A stretch of 64,000 nucleotides of DNA from DATGZH01 sp035297265 (lineage in GTDB: Bacteria; Actinomycetota; Acidimicrobiia; Acidimicrobiales; RAAP-2). The translations under genes were made by a program, and so were the position numbers. The stretch lies in contig DATGZH010000007.1 of assembly GCA_035297265.1 (NCBI GenBank), forward strand, positions 10,705-74,704, given 5' to 3'. Positions 54,142-63,237 of the stretch are shown piece after piece. The notes beneath the pieces were generated by a model. That model saw nothing but the letters and a program-made list of their open reading frames with translations. It had not been told where the DNA came from and did not search any database. The first letter of the stretch is position 1. Each line of letters starts with the position of its first letter.

Positions 54142-54654
54142 GTGACCTCGACCAGCCCCACGGCTTCGGCCTCTCCCTTCGCGCCCCCGGAGGGAGGCTC
54201 CTGGGTACGGGTCTCCCATCGGCTCTGCACGATGCGCCGCGCCGTGCTCCTCGTCCTCGGCATCCCCTTCGTGGGTGCCGCCGCCGCCCTCCTCTACAAC
54301 TGGAGCGCCGTGGCCTGCGACGTCGCCATCGGTGTCGGGTTCCTCGCCCTCCTCTCTGGCTGGGTGATCATCGGGCGCAACTGGCACTCGTGGGGCTACG
54401 CGGAGCGGGCCGACGACCTGCTCGTCACACACGGGGCGATGTTCAAGAAGCTGGTCGTGGTCCCCTACGGCCGGATGCAGCTGGTCGACGTCGAGGCCGG
54501 CCCGGTCGAGCGGCTGTTCGGGGTGGTGAAGGTCAAGCTGCACACCGCGGCGGCCACCACCGACGCCCGGGTCCTCGGGCTCGTCCCGGAGGACGCGGTC
54601 GCCCTGCGTGACCGGCTGCGGGCGCTCGGCGAAGCCCGGGCGGCCGGACTTTGA
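54142..54654 (+). CDS. Bacterial PH-domain membrane protein (YdbS-like)
   Basis: 170 aa with two membrane helices (residues about 35-75) and a bPH2 (DUF304) domain carrying the GAMFKKLVVVPYGRMQLVDV core. Such proteins occur as YdbS/YdbT pairs, as here. GTG at 54142 was taken; TTG at 54133 is the alternative, and no ribosome site is clear for either. A TAGTTT at 54128 could be a -10 of a near-leaderless message. Confidence 0.78.
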   Translation: MTSTSPTASASPFAPPEGGSWVRVSHRLCTMRRAVLLVLGIPFVGAAAALLYNWSAVACDVAIGVGFLALLSGWVIIGRNWHSWGYAERADDLLVTHGAMFKKLVVVPYGRMQLVDVEAGPVERLFGVVKVKLHTAAATTDARVLGLVPEDAVALRDRLRALGEARAAGL

Positions 54655-56102
54655 GCTCCGTGGCCGAGCAGCCCCCCGACCTCGAAGGGGTCACCCACCG
54701 GCTCCACCCGCTCACGCCGGTCGCCTACGCCGGCCGGGTCATCGGCCTCGTGCTGGCCTTCGTCATCCTCGGGCACCTCGACACGTCGAACAGCTCGGGC
54801 CAGGCCTCGGGCACCTCGGCGGGCCAGGCGACCCTCGTGACCGTGTCCATCCTCGGTGCCCTGACGGTCATCACCCTGCTCCGCGGCACGGTCGCCCTCA
54901 TGACCACGCAGTACGGGCTGGAGGCGGGCGAGTTCCGCATCGACTCGGGCCTGCTCCAGCGCCAGTCCAAGCGGGTGCGCCTCGACCGCCTGCAGAGCGT
55001 CGACGTCATCCAGCCGCTCACCGCCCGGGTCCTCGGGCTGGCCGAGCTGCGCCTCAGCACCGCCGGGACCGAGCGGGCGTCACTCCGCGTCCGCTATATC
55101 GCCTACGGCCACGCCCAGGCGCTGCGGGCCGAGCTCCTCGGGCGCTCGGCGGGCATCGGCCCCGGCGTGGCCGAGGCCCCCGAGCACCCACTGATCACGA
55201 TCCAGCCCGGGTCCCTCCTGGCGGCCGTGCTCCTCGAGCTCGTCTCGTGGCGGGTCCTGCTCCTGCTCGCCGGCCCGGCCCTCGCCGTGGCGGCGGCGAA
55301 CGCCTCGAGCGGGCCGCACCCGGCGGCCACCGGGGTCGGAATCGGGCTCTTCGTCTACGGCCTGTTCATCGTGGCCCACTTCATCTGGCGTCGGGTCACG
55401 ACGCTCTGGGACTTCACCGTGGCCGAGTCACCCGACGGCCTACGCATCCGGCGGGGCCTCCTGGCGACGAGCGCCCAGACGGTGCCCTTCGACCGCATCC
55501 AGGCCCTCTACCTCCACCAGCCGATGCTCTTCCGGCCCTTTGGGTGGGCGCTCGTGCGGATGAACGTGGCCGGTTACGTCGGCCGCGAGGTGTCCGAGCA
55601 GACGGTCCTCCTCCCGGTGGCGCCCCGGGCCTTCGCCGAGTGGCTCGTGAGCAGGGTGGTCGGCGTCGACGTCGCGCAGGTGGCGGTCACCCGCCCGCCC
55701 CGGCGGGCTCGTTTCCGGGCCCCTCTGTGGTGGCGGGCCGAGGGAACGGGCTCGGACGAAGGGATCTTCGTCACCCGTCACGGGGTCTTCTCCCGCTCGA
55801 TCGAGGCCGTCCCCCACCAACGGACCCAGAGTGTCCACATGACGGCCGGCCCGTGGTCGCGGGCCCTCGGTCTGGCCTCGGTCCACCTCGACTCCACCCG
55901 CGGGCCGGTCAAGATCCGGGCTCGCTTCCGCGACGCCCACGAAGCCCGGCGGATCCTCGACCTCCAAGCCGAACGGGCCCGCCAGGCCCGCCGCCGGGCC
56001 TCGGCCCCCGCTCCCCTGCCGAACGGGGCACCCCTGCCCGACGGCACCGCCCTCAGCACCGTGGCCGACGGCGGTGCGGGTGGGACCGGGCCCACACCCT
56101 GA
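54651..56102 (+). CDS. Multi-PH-domain membrane protein (YdbT-like)
   Basis: 483 aa: helix pairs near 25-80 and 185-250, each followed by bPH2 domains (SGLLQRQSKRVRLDRLQSVDV; RGLLATSAQTVPFDRIQALYL; a third near 365). The C-terminal tail is Pro/Ala-rich and charged. TTG at 54651 overlaps the previous stop (TTGA); GTG 54660 is possible. B. subtilis YdbS/YdbT are reported to affect resistance to antimicrobial compounds; here the function is untested. Confidence 0.8.
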   Translation: MSSVAEQPPDLEGVTHRLHPLTPVAYAGRVIGLVLAFVILGHLDTSNSSGQASGTSAGQATLVTVSILGALTVITLLRGTVALMTTQYGLEAGEFRIDSGLLQRQSKRVRLDRLQSVDVIQPLTARVLGLAELRLSTAGTERASLRVRYIAYGHAQALRAELLGRSAGIGPGVAEAPEHPLITIQPGSLLAAVLLELVSWRVLLLLAGPALAVAAANASSGPHPAATGVGIGLFVYGLFIVAHFIWRRVTTLWDFTVAESPDGLRIRRGLLATSAQTVPFDRIQALYLHQPMLFRPFGWALVRMNVAGYVGREVSEQTVLLPVAPRAFAEWLVSRVVGVDVAQVAVTRPPRRARFRAPLWWRAEGTGSDEGIFVTRHGVFSRSIEAVPHQRTQSVHMTAGPWSRALGLASVHLDSTRGPVKIRARFRDAHEARRILDLQAERARQARRRASAPAPLPNGAPLPDGTALSTVADGGAGGTGPTP

Positions 56103-56105
56103 CCG

Positions 56106-56852
56106 TCAGCGTCCCCCCGCCACGTCGAGCAGGGCGCCGGTCACATAGGAGGCCTCGTCGGACGTGAGCCAGACGATGGCCGCGGCGATCTCCTCGGCTT
56201 CCCCGGCGCGCCGCATCGGGATCTGGTCGCGCAGCCGCTCGATGCGGTCCGGCTGGCCGGTGGCCGCGTGGATGTCGGTGCGAATGATGCCCGGGCGTAC
56301 CGCGTTCACCCGGATCCCCTCGGTGGCCACCTCCTTGGCCAGACCGATGGTCATCGTGTCGACCGCGGCCTTCGAGGCCGCATAGTCCACGTACTCCCCC
56401 GGGCTGCCGTGGCGGGACGCCGCCGACGAGACGTTCACGATGGCGCCGCCCTGCCCGCCGTGCGCCGTCGACATCCGCCGGACGGCCTCCCGCGCGCAGA
56501 GCATGGACCCGAGGACGTTCACCGCGAACATGCGGGCGATCCGCGCCCCGTCGAGCTCGTCCAACCGGGCGGCCACGTCGGTGATGCCGGCGTTGTTCAC
56601 GAGGGCGCCCGGTGGGCCGAGGGCCTCGTCGACTGCGGCGAAGAGCGCCACGACGTCGTCCTCCACGCTCACGTCGGCCCGCAGCGCGATGGCCTGGCGA
56701 CCGGCTGCCCGGCAGGCCGCCGCCACATCCTCGGCGGCCGCCGTCTCGATCCGGTAGGCGAGGGCCATGTCCCAGCCGGCGGCGGCCAGGCGCCGAGCGG
56801 TCGCCGCGCCGATGCCCCGGCTCCCTCCCGTGACGACCGCGACCCGGCCCAT
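56106..56852 (-). CDS. SDR oxidoreductase, FabG-like
   Basis: 248-aa classical SDR: TGGSRGIG at 8-15, NNAG 86-89, Ser142, Tyr157-x3-Lys161 (YAASK). Length and ending (SYVTGALLDVAGG) match FabG-like 3-oxoacyl reductases. The longer frame upstream is Arg/Pro-rich; ATG 56852 is supported by GGGAACG only weakly. Convergent with the PH-domain operon, stop to stop three bases apart. Confidence 0.85.
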   Translation of the reverse strand: MGRVAVVTGGSRGIGAATARRLAAAGWDMALAYRIETAAAEDVAAACRAAGRQAIALRADVSVEDDVVALFAAVDEALGPPGALVNNAGITDVAARLDELDGARIARMFAVNVLGSMLCAREAVRRMSTAHGGQGGAIVNVSSAASRHGSPGEYVDYAASKAAVDTMTIGLAKEVATEGIRVNAVRPGIIRTDIHAATGQPDRIERLRDQIPMRRAGEAEEIAAAIVWLTSDEASYVTGALLDVAGGR

Positions 56853-56892
56853 CGTTCCCGCTCCGTCAGGTGCTGGCAACCGGCACGCGCCG

Positions 56893-57234
56893 TCAGTCGG
56901 TGACGATGCGGTAGAAGACCGCGCCCTCGTCCCCGGCCACGAGGGCGTAGGTCGTCTCCTTGGCCACGAAGAGGACGCTCCCCGGGCCACTCTCCACACC
57001 GTCGAGGTTGACCGACCCGGAGACCACGACCATGACCTCGCCCGTCTCGTGCTCGTGCGGCGGGTCCGAATGCCCCGGGGGGTAGGAGACGAACTGCATC
57101 GGGGGCACGCCCTCCTCGCCCCGGGTGAGGGCCTTGAAGCGGACGCCGTCGGCGATGGTGCCGCCGCCGTCCTTGAAGGCCACCCAGTCGATGTCGCGCT
57201 CGTTGACCCGGAACGTCCTCGTCACCGGCCCCAT
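56893..57234 (-). CDS. Single-domain cupin
   Basis: 113-aa cupin. Motif 1 GHSDPPHEHETGEVMVVVSG supplies His-x-His and Glu, and motif 2 near GPGSVLFVAKE lacks the usual His, so metal binding may use three ligands or be lost. Upstream of and on the same strand as the SDR. ATG at 57234. Confidence 0.75.
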   Translation of the reverse strand: MGPVTRTFRVNERDIDWVAFKDGGGTIADGVRFKALTRGEEGVPPMQFVSYPPGHSDPPHEHETGEVMVVVSGSVNLDGVESGPGSVLFVAKETTYALVAGDEGAVFYRIVTD

Positions 57235-57403
57235 CCTCGTCCTGGTCGTGTCGCTCTTCCTAGCACGGTCGGGCTGGCCGAGCGCCTGGCCCGCGTCGGG
57301 CGCGAACGTCGTGACCTGGACCGACACCGAACGCCTCCTCGGAGCTGGCCGGTCGCGAGAAGATGCAGGTAACAGAGGCCCACCGGAGGAGCGACGCACC
57401 CAG

Positions 57404-59476
57404 ATGAGCGTCGACACGCTCGTAGAAGAGGAGGAGCACGACCGCCTGGAGGCCGCGGCGGACGCGGCCGACGCGCCGGCGGCGCCGTCCTCGGGGGTGC
57501 CGTGGGGCCGGGTGGCGCTCGGCATCGGCAAGCACCTCGGGGTCATCGCCCTCTTCGCCGTCCCGGCCGTCGTCCTCTGGTGGCACGTGTGGGACGGCCA
57601 CGCCGCCTCCCGCCTGGCTTGTGCCTGCGGGGACAGCGGCCAGGAGGTGTGGTTCATCGCCTGGCCGGCCTACGCCCTGGCCCACGGCCACAACCCCTTC
57701 TTCACCACCTGGCTCAACGCGCCGAGGGGGACGAACCTCCTCGCCAACACGAGCTCCCCCCTCGTGGGCACCGCGCTGGCCCCGGTCACGTGGCTCTTCG
57801 GCCCGATCGCCGCGACGAACGTGGCGCTCACCCTCACGCCGGCGCTCTCGGCCTGGGGCGCCTGGGTCGCCTGCCGCCGCCTGACCGGGTGGTCGCCGGC
57901 CGCGTTCGTGGCCGGGCTCTTGTTCGGCTATTCACCGGTCGTGGTGAGCAACGTGGCCACCGGCCACGTCTACATGGGGTTGCTCGTGGCGTTGCCCCTC
58001 ATGCTCCTCGTGGCCCACGAGCTGCTCGTGACCCAGCGCGGCAACCCATGGCGGTGGGGGGTGGCGCTCGGGCTCCTCGTCGTCGTCCAGTTCTTCATCT
58101 CGACCGAGGTGCTCACCATGGCCGCCCTCGTGGCCATCGTCGGTGTCGTCGCCTGGATCGTGGCCGCGCCCCGGGCCCTCCCCGGGCGGCTCCCCTTCGC
58201 CGCGAGAGGTGTGCTCGCCGGCGCGCTCGTGGCCGGCGTGCTGCTCGCCTACCCGGCGTGGTTCGCCCTGGCCGGGCCGCGCCACCTGACCGGTGCGCCG
58301 TGGGAGCTCCTCGCCATCGCCGGCAACCGGCTGTCCGACGTCTGGAACCCGGGCGCCTACCGCGCACCGGCCAGCGGCATCGTGCGTCTCGGCGGCTACG
58401 AGGGTCTGGCCGGGCCCACCTTCGCCTACCTCGGCTTCGGGGTGCTGGCCCTCGCCGGCGCCTCGCTCGTCGTGGCCTGGCGGCGCCGTCTCGCCTGGGT
58501 GAGCGCGGCCCTCGCGCTCGTCACCCTCTGGCTGTCCCTCGGCTCGCTCTTCTACGAGAGCAACGGTCGCTACACGACCGGCCGGTGGCTCCCGTGGCGC
58601 ACGCTCAGCACGCTGCCCATCCTCGACAAGATCCTGCCCGCCCGATTCTCAGCCTTCACCGACCTCTTCGTCGCCGTCCTGATCGCTCTCGGGCTCGCCG
58701 CCGCCTATCGCCGGGCGACGGCCCGGGCCGGCCGACGGACGCCGGCCGCCACGGTCGACGGCGGCGCAGGAGCGCGGGCCGGGCGAGGACGTCGCATGGG
58801 GTTGACGGCGGTCGCCGCGGCCGTGCTCGTCGGCGTGTCCCTCGCCGCCCTCGTACCGGTGTGGCGCACCTACCAGGTCCCGTTGGCCACGACCACGGTG
58901 CGGCCACCGGCGTGGTTCGCCACCGCCGCCACGACGGTGCGGCCGGGCTCGGTCGTGCTCGTCTACCCGTTCCCGACGCCCTCGACCGACACCTCGGGCC
59001 CGATGGTCTGGCAGGCCGAGGACGGCATGCGCTTCCGGCTGGCCGGCGGCTACGTGAAGATCCCGGGCCCGGACGGCCGGGCCCTCGACGCCGGACCGCC
59101 CCACTCGGTCACCCGCACCCTCGCCGCGCTCTCCGCCTTGGCCGCCGGACCGCTCCCGGCGGGGACCACCCGCCAGCTGGCGGAGGTGCAGGGCGCCGTC
59201 CGCCGCTGGCACGTCGACGAAGTCGTCGTGACCCGACAGGGCGGCCGCGATCCGGCCTACGCCGCCGCCCTCTTCACCGCGGCCCTCGGTCGGCTCCCGT
59301 CGTTGTCCCACGGGGCCTGGGTCTGGCCCGTGGCGAGGGGCGCGGCCCCGCGTCCGGCCGCCGCAGCCCGTGCCCTCAGGGCTTGCGTCACCGCCCCTGG
59401 CGTCGTCCGCGGTGTCGGCGCCGGCCTGACGCAGGCGGGCAACGCCTGTGTCATTGGTCATCTCAAAGCGCGTTGA
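57404..59476 (+). CDS. Large polytopic membrane protein, GT-C glycosyltransferase-like
   Basis: 690 aa. A 50-residue acidic cytoplasmic start is followed by some ten to twelve hydrophobic segments to about residue 475, then a soluble C-terminal domain of about 200 residues probably outside the membrane. Layout resembles GT-C-type polyprenyl-phosphate-dependent glycosyltransferases and related uncharacterised actinobacterial proteins, but no diagnostic DxD/ExD was fixed with confidence. The first loop contains GQEVWFIAWPAYALAHGHNP. ATG at 57404 has GGAGGAG at a long 12-base spacing. Confidence 0.6.
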   Translation: MSVDTLVEEEEHDRLEAAADAADAPAAPSSGVPWGRVALGIGKHLGVIALFAVPAVVLWWHVWDGHAASRLACACGDSGQEVWFIAWPAYALAHGHNPFFTTWLNAPRGTNLLANTSSPLVGTALAPVTWLFGPIAATNVALTLTPALSAWGAWVACRRLTGWSPAAFVAGLLFGYSPVVVSNVATGHVYMGLLVALPLMLLVAHELLVTQRGNPWRWGVALGLLVVVQFFISTEVLTMAALVAIVGVVAWIVAAPRALPGRLPFAARGVLAGALVAGVLLAYPAWFALAGPRHLTGAPWELLAIAGNRLSDVWNPGAYRAPASGIVRLGGYEGLAGPTFAYLGFGVLALAGASLVVAWRRRLAWVSAALALVTLWLSLGSLFYESNGRYTTGRWLPWRTLSTLPILDKILPARFSAFTDLFVAVLIALGLAAAYRRATARAGRRTPAATVDGGAGARAGRGRRMGLTAVAAAVLVGVSLAALVPVWRTYQVPLATTTVRPPAWFATAATTVRPGSVVLVYPFPTPSTDTSGPMVWQAEDGMRFRLAGGYVKIPGPDGRALDAGPPHSVTRTLAALSALAAGPLPAGTTRQLAEVQGAVRRWHVDEVVVTRQGGRDPAYAAALFTAALGRLPSLSHGAWVWPVARGAAPRPAAAARALRACVTAPGVVRGVGAGLTQAGNACVIGHLKAR

Positions 59477-59512
59477 GGTGGGTGCCCCGACAGAACCCGA
59501 AAAGGAGTGCGA

Positions 59513-60007
59513 ATGACAGCGGACATGAGCGAGTACGCAGCGACCATTCAGCGGCTCGAGGAACGGGTCGCCCGCCTCGAGGACGAGCTCGCCGTCCGCC
59601 GGCTGGTCAGCGCCTACGGCCCGGCCGTCGACAGCGGGAGCGCCGACGCGGCGGCCGGCCTGTGGGAAGAGGACGGCGTCTACGACTCCGACGCCAGCGT
59701 CTGGCGGGGGCGCGAGGAGATCGCCGGGATGGTGAAGGGCGAAGGCCATCAGGGCCTGATCCACCGGGGCGCCGCCCACGTGATCGCCGCGCCCTACGTG
59801 CGAGTGGCGGGCGACGAGGCCGTGGCCACGTGCTACTCGCGCGTCTACCGGCGCACCGACGACGGCTACGAGGTCTGGCGGCTGGCCGTCAACCGCTGGG
59901 AGCTCGTGCGCACGCCCGAGGGCTGGCGGGCCCGTTACCGCACCAACCGCCTGATCGACGGGTCATCGGAGCCGAGGCAGCTCCTCGGCAAGGGACTGGC
60001 AGGCTAG
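59513..60007 (+). CDS. SnoaL/NTF2-like protein
   Basis: 164 aa with a short helical start (IQRLEERVARLEDELAVRR, a possible coiled coil) and an NTF2-like domain with YGPAVDSGSADAAAGLW and a RLAVNRWELVRT strand. SnoaL_4-type proteins include dehydratases and hydroxylation partners. ATG at 59513 has AAAGGAG five bases upstream. It precedes an SDR by 38 bases, probably one transcript. Confidence 0.72.
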   Translation: MTADMSEYAATIQRLEERVARLEDELAVRRLVSAYGPAVDSGSADAAAGLWEEDGVYDSDASVWRGREEIAGMVKGEGHQGLIHRGAAHVIAAPYVRVAGDEAVATCYSRVYRRTDDGYEVWRLAVNRWELVRTPEGWRARYRTNRLIDGSSEPRQLLGKGLAG

Positions 60008-60045
60008 GCCGGGACGGGCAACTGGCGGCACGAGACGAGGTGGTC

Positions 60046-60825
60046 ATGGGACGGCTCGACGGGAAGGTGACGATCATCACCGGGGCGGGCGGCGGCCTCG
60101 GCCGGGTCATGGCCGGGCGCTTCGCCGAGGAGGGCGCCCTCGTCACGATCGCCGGGCGGCGCAAGGACGCCCTCGACGAGACGGCGGCCGGCATCGACGC
60201 CGAGGTCCTCGTGGTCCCGACCGACGTGACCGACGAGGAGCAGGTCGAGGCGATGGTGGCGGCCACGGTGGAGCGCCACGGCGGGGTCGACGTCATGCTC
60301 AACAACGCGGCCCAGCCGGGCACCGACCTCCACATCTGGGAGCAGACCCTCGAGAACTGGAACGCCACGTTGGCCATCGACGTCACCGCGGCGATGCTCT
60401 GCACCCGGGCCGTCCTCAACCAGAGCATGCTCGAGCGGCGCTCGGGGGCCATCGTCAACTTCTCGTCCTCGGCCGGGTGGCACGGCATCCCGAGGAAGAG
60501 CCACTACTGCGTGGCCAAGGCGGGCCTGCGCACGCTGACCAAGGTCGTGGCCCAGGAGGTCGGCCCCTACGGCATCCGGGTGAACTGCCTCGTGCCCGGG
60601 GCCATCGACACCGAGCTCTTGCGCAACTACCAGGCGAGGATCGCCGCCGAGCAGGGGGTGACGGTGGAGAAGCTCCGCGAGAGCTCGACCCGGTCGAGCG
60701 CCCTCCGCAAGATCAGCACGCCCGACGAGGTGGCTTCGGCGGTGCTCTTCCTCGTGAGCGACGAGGCGGTGACGATCACCGGCCAGTCGATCAGCGTCGA
60801 CGCGGGCACCTACCTCGTGGGCTGA
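60046..60825 (+). CDS. SDR oxidoreductase
   Basis: 259-aa SDR: TGAGGGLG at 12-19, NNAA (not NNAG) at 86-89, Ser140, Tyr154-x3-Lys158 (YCVAK). Paired with the SnoaL-like gene upstream. ATG at 60046 was chosen after a GAGG about six bases upstream. Converges with the LLM oxidoreductase. Confidence 0.85.
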   Translation: MGRLDGKVTIITGAGGGLGRVMAGRFAEEGALVTIAGRRKDALDETAAGIDAEVLVVPTDVTDEEQVEAMVAATVERHGGVDVMLNNAAQPGTDLHIWEQTLENWNATLAIDVTAAMLCTRAVLNQSMLERRSGAIVNFSSSAGWHGIPRKSHYCVAKAGLRTLTKVVAQEVGPYGIRVNCLVPGAIDTELLRNYQARIAAEQGVTVEKLRESSTRSSALRKISTPDEVASAVLFLVSDEAVTITGQSISVDAGTYLVG

Positions 60826-60834
60826 GAACCGGCC

Positions 60835-61698
60835 TCACCCGAGGTCGGTCGAGCGGTTCACTTCCTGCAGCGCCTCGAGCTGCTCGAGATAGTGGTCGAG
60901 CGAGTGGTGCACGATGCGCAGGCCGGCGATCGTGACCCCGAGGCCGTGCACCTCGGCGAGCGCGGCGGCGGTTCCCTCGGGGTCGCCGGCCGGGTCCTTG
61001 GCCTCCTGGGGGCCGTAGACGACCTCAAAGCCCGGGGGCCGCTCGACCCGGCCGAGCATCTCGGTCATCTGCCCGACGCTGATCCCGAAGGGAGCCCAGC
61101 CATCGGCGTAGCGCACGGCGCGACGGAGGGAGCGCAGCGTCCGACCGCCGATCCAGATCGGCATGTCCTGCTGGACGGCGCACGGGTCGACGATCACGCC
61201 CTCGTAGCGGTAGTAGGGGCCGTCGTAGACGGGTCGGTCGCGGCCGAGCGAGGCTCGCAGGGCGAGGAGCGCGTCGTCGGCCCGGGCCCCCCGGTCGGCG
61301 AACGGCACGCCGAGGAGCTCGAACTCCTCCTGCAGCGATCCCACGCCCACCCCGAGGATGACCCGTCCGCCGCTCACCCGGTCGAGGGTGCCGTAGCGCT
61401 TGGCGATCTCGAGCGGGTGGTGGTAGCCGAGGACGAGGACGTGGGTGGCGAAGCGGATGCGCTCGGTCTGGGCGGCGAGGAAGCCGAACGTGGCCAACGG
61501 GTCCCAGTAGGTCGCGCCCCGGATCTCGGCCACCGGCTCGGGGATGATGACGTGCTCCGAGCAGTTCAGGTGGTGGTAGCCGAGCCGGTCGGCCGCCCGG
61601 GCGATGGCCGCCAGCTCCTCGGGCCCGGCCTCGGCCTCCCAGCGGGCGCGCCCCTGCGGGGTGCGGGTGACGATGGGCGTGAGGACCGACAGTCGCAA
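60835..61698 (-). CDS. LLM-class (F420-dependent type) oxidoreductase
   Basis: 287-aa TIM-barrel luciferase-like monooxygenase family protein: GYHHLNCSEHV, ATHVLVLGYHHPLEIAK and GRVILGVGVG blocks. The last two are typical of F420-dependent members of Actinobacteria. It could reduce or oxidise ketones, alcohols or enones with F420. TTG at 61698 has AAGGGGG six bases upstream; GTG at 61737 is the alternative and would add 13 residues. Confidence 0.82.
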   Translation of the reverse strand: MRLSVLTPIVTRTPQGRARWEAEAGPEELAAIARAADRLGYHHLNCSEHVIIPEPVAEIRGATYWDPLATFGFLAAQTERIRFATHVLVLGYHHPLEIAKRYGTLDRVSGGRVILGVGVGSLQEEFELLGVPFADRGARADDALLALRASLGRDRPVYDGPYYRYEGVIVDPCAVQQDMPIWIGGRTLRSLRRAVRYADGWAPFGISVGQMTEMLGRVERPPGFEVVYGPQEAKDPAGDPEGTAAALAEVHGLGVTIAGLRIVHHSLDHYLEQLEALQEVNRSTDLG

Positions 61699-61767
61699 CG
61701 GGGACCCCCTTGGCGGGCTGGCCCCGATCCCTACCACACCGCCCGGCGCAGCCGACAGGCCGAGCCG

Positions 61768-61796
61768 GGCACCCTCCGGCTCAGGCGGAGGGTGCC
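61768..61796 (-). terminator. Hairpin terminator overlapping a stop codon
   Basis: GGCACCCTCCG and CGGAGGGTGCC form a perfect 11-base-pair stem with a 7-base loop. The TGA of the binding-protein gene (61781-61783) lies in the loop, so the last codons double as terminator arm. No U-tract. Confidence 0.6.
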
Positions 61797-63031
61797 GACA
61801 CCGTGCCCGAGCCGGGGATGTCCTTCCCGCAGAACGGCGAGGCCCCGGCCACCGGCACGAAGCCGTTGGCCTTGGCCTGCAGGTAGTACTCGCAGGTCTG
61901 CGGGGCGTCGTGCCCGAAGTTCGTGGCGTAGTTGAAACTCTCCGCCAGGAGCCCGCCGGCGTTGTAGGCGGTGACGTGGCGCAGGGCGTGGATGATCCCG
62001 GCGTGGGTCGGGTTCTTCCCGGCCAGCTCGATGCCCTTGATCATGAGGTCGGCGCCCATCCAGGCCTCGACCACGTCGAAGGGCGGGAAGCTCTTCGGCG
62101 ACATGTGCTCGTACTTCACGAGCGCGTTCTTGAAGGTCGTCGTGGCCGCGTTGGGCTCCTGGAACGGGTGGGTCTCGTCGAGGAAGTACACGTTCTGGAG
62201 CGACTGCCAGGCCGGCGAGTGGATCACGTCGGCCTCGAGACCGGTCGGGAAGACCACCACCTTCAGGTGCACACCGGCCTGCTCGAAGGCCTGGACGAGG
62301 GCGAAGTTGGAGTTGTTGTCCATGGCCGCCCACACCGTGTTGACGCCGGCCTGCTTGGCCTGGAGGGCGGCGGTCGTGAAGTCCACGCCACCGAAGGACA
62401 CCGTCGTGTCGAGCACGCCGACCTTGAGCCCGGCGTCCTTCACCGACGTGGCGGTGTCCTCGGCCGAGCGGGAGGACGAGGGCGAGATGCCGTAGCCGTA
62501 GGAGCCGAGGACCGTCCCCCCGTGCGCCTTCATGAAGGCGCCGAACCCGGTGTTGGCCGGGTAGGTCGGGTCGATGCTGCCGCTGTCCGAGGCGAACATG
62601 TTGGTGTTCGGCTGGACGCCCCACTCAGGGCCGTCGAAGCTGCCGCCGGTCACCGGGATGCCCTGCTGCTGGAGGATCTTGTAGCCGGCGAACATGAAGG
62701 GGGTGTTCGAGACCACGCCGATAGCCCCCTGGGAGATGGCGTCGTTGACCGCGGCGGCCACCGTGGAGGTGCCGGACTGGTCGTTGAGCACGATCGGGTC
62801 GATCTTCTGGCCGTTCACCCCGCCCTCGGCGTTCTGGAGGGCGACCCGGGCGAGGAAGCCCTGCTGGGACCCCTGGAACTCCGACGAGGCCACGCCGGTC
62901 TGCGAGGTGATGAAGGCGATCTTGAGGGGCGTCCCGGACGCTCCGGCCGATCCGGCCGAGAACCCGAAGGCGGCAGCGAGCCAGCCGAGCATCGTGGCGA
63001 CGACCGCCACCTTCACGAGGCGAGTGCGCAC
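61781..63031 (-). CDS. Periplasmic-type substrate-binding protein of a Liv-type ABC importer (copy 3)
   Basis: 416-aa exported LivJ-class protein. The basic start MRTRLVKV, a hydrophobic core and a cut near SAGASG form a signal peptide without a lipobox Cys. ITSQTGVASSEFQGSQQGF starts the mature fold, and Cys near the end (QTCEYY, PFCGKD) match those of the other copies. Related to those at 9462 and 10741 but less close than they are to each other. GTG at 63031 has AAAGGGG six bases upstream; longer forms add Pro/Ala-rich residues. No permease is adjacent. Confidence 0.87.
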   Translation of the reverse strand: MRTRLVKVAVVATMLGWLAAAFGFSAGSAGASGTPLKIAFITSQTGVASSEFQGSQQGFLARVALQNAEGGVNGQKIDPIVLNDQSGTSTVAAAVNDAISQGAIGVVSNTPFMFAGYKILQQQGIPVTGGSFDGPEWGVQPNTNMFASDSGSIDPTYPANTGFGAFMKAHGGTVLGSYGYGISPSSSRSAEDTATSVKDAGLKVGVLDTTVSFGGVDFTTAALQAKQAGVNTVWAAMDNNSNFALVQAFEQAGVHLKVVVFPTGLEADVIHSPAWQSLQNVYFLDETHPFQEPNAATTTFKNALVKYEHMSPKSFPPFDVVEAWMGADLMIKGIELAGKNPTHAGIIHALRHVTAYNAGGLLAESFNYATNFGHDAPQTCEYYLQAKANGFVPVAGASPFCGKDIPGSGTVSAPSA

Positions 63032-63145
63032 AGGGGTCCCCTTTGCATTCGGGCGCCCGACCGGCCCGCCGGCGTGAGTCGGGGCTGGGGTCGCCGGGGC
63101 CGCCGGAGGGGCCGGTACCGACAACGTGTCGTTTGTGTTGCGGTC

Positions 63146-63174
63146 AGTTTACGGACTTTGCAAGGCGCTAACAA
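63146..63174 (-). promoter_or_regulatory. Promoter of binding-protein copy 3
   Basis: Leftward TTGTTA (63174-63169) and TAAACT (63151-63146) are 17 bases apart, upstream of the GTG at 63031. The pair is flanked by a perfect inverted repeat GTTTACG (63147-63153) / CGTAAAC (63184-63190) that could be a regulator site. Confidence 0.5.
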
Positions 63175-63237
63175 GGCACCGTTCGTAAACACTTGGGCAG
63201 AATCGCGTCCCGCCCTGAGGGGGAGGCCCGGACCGGC

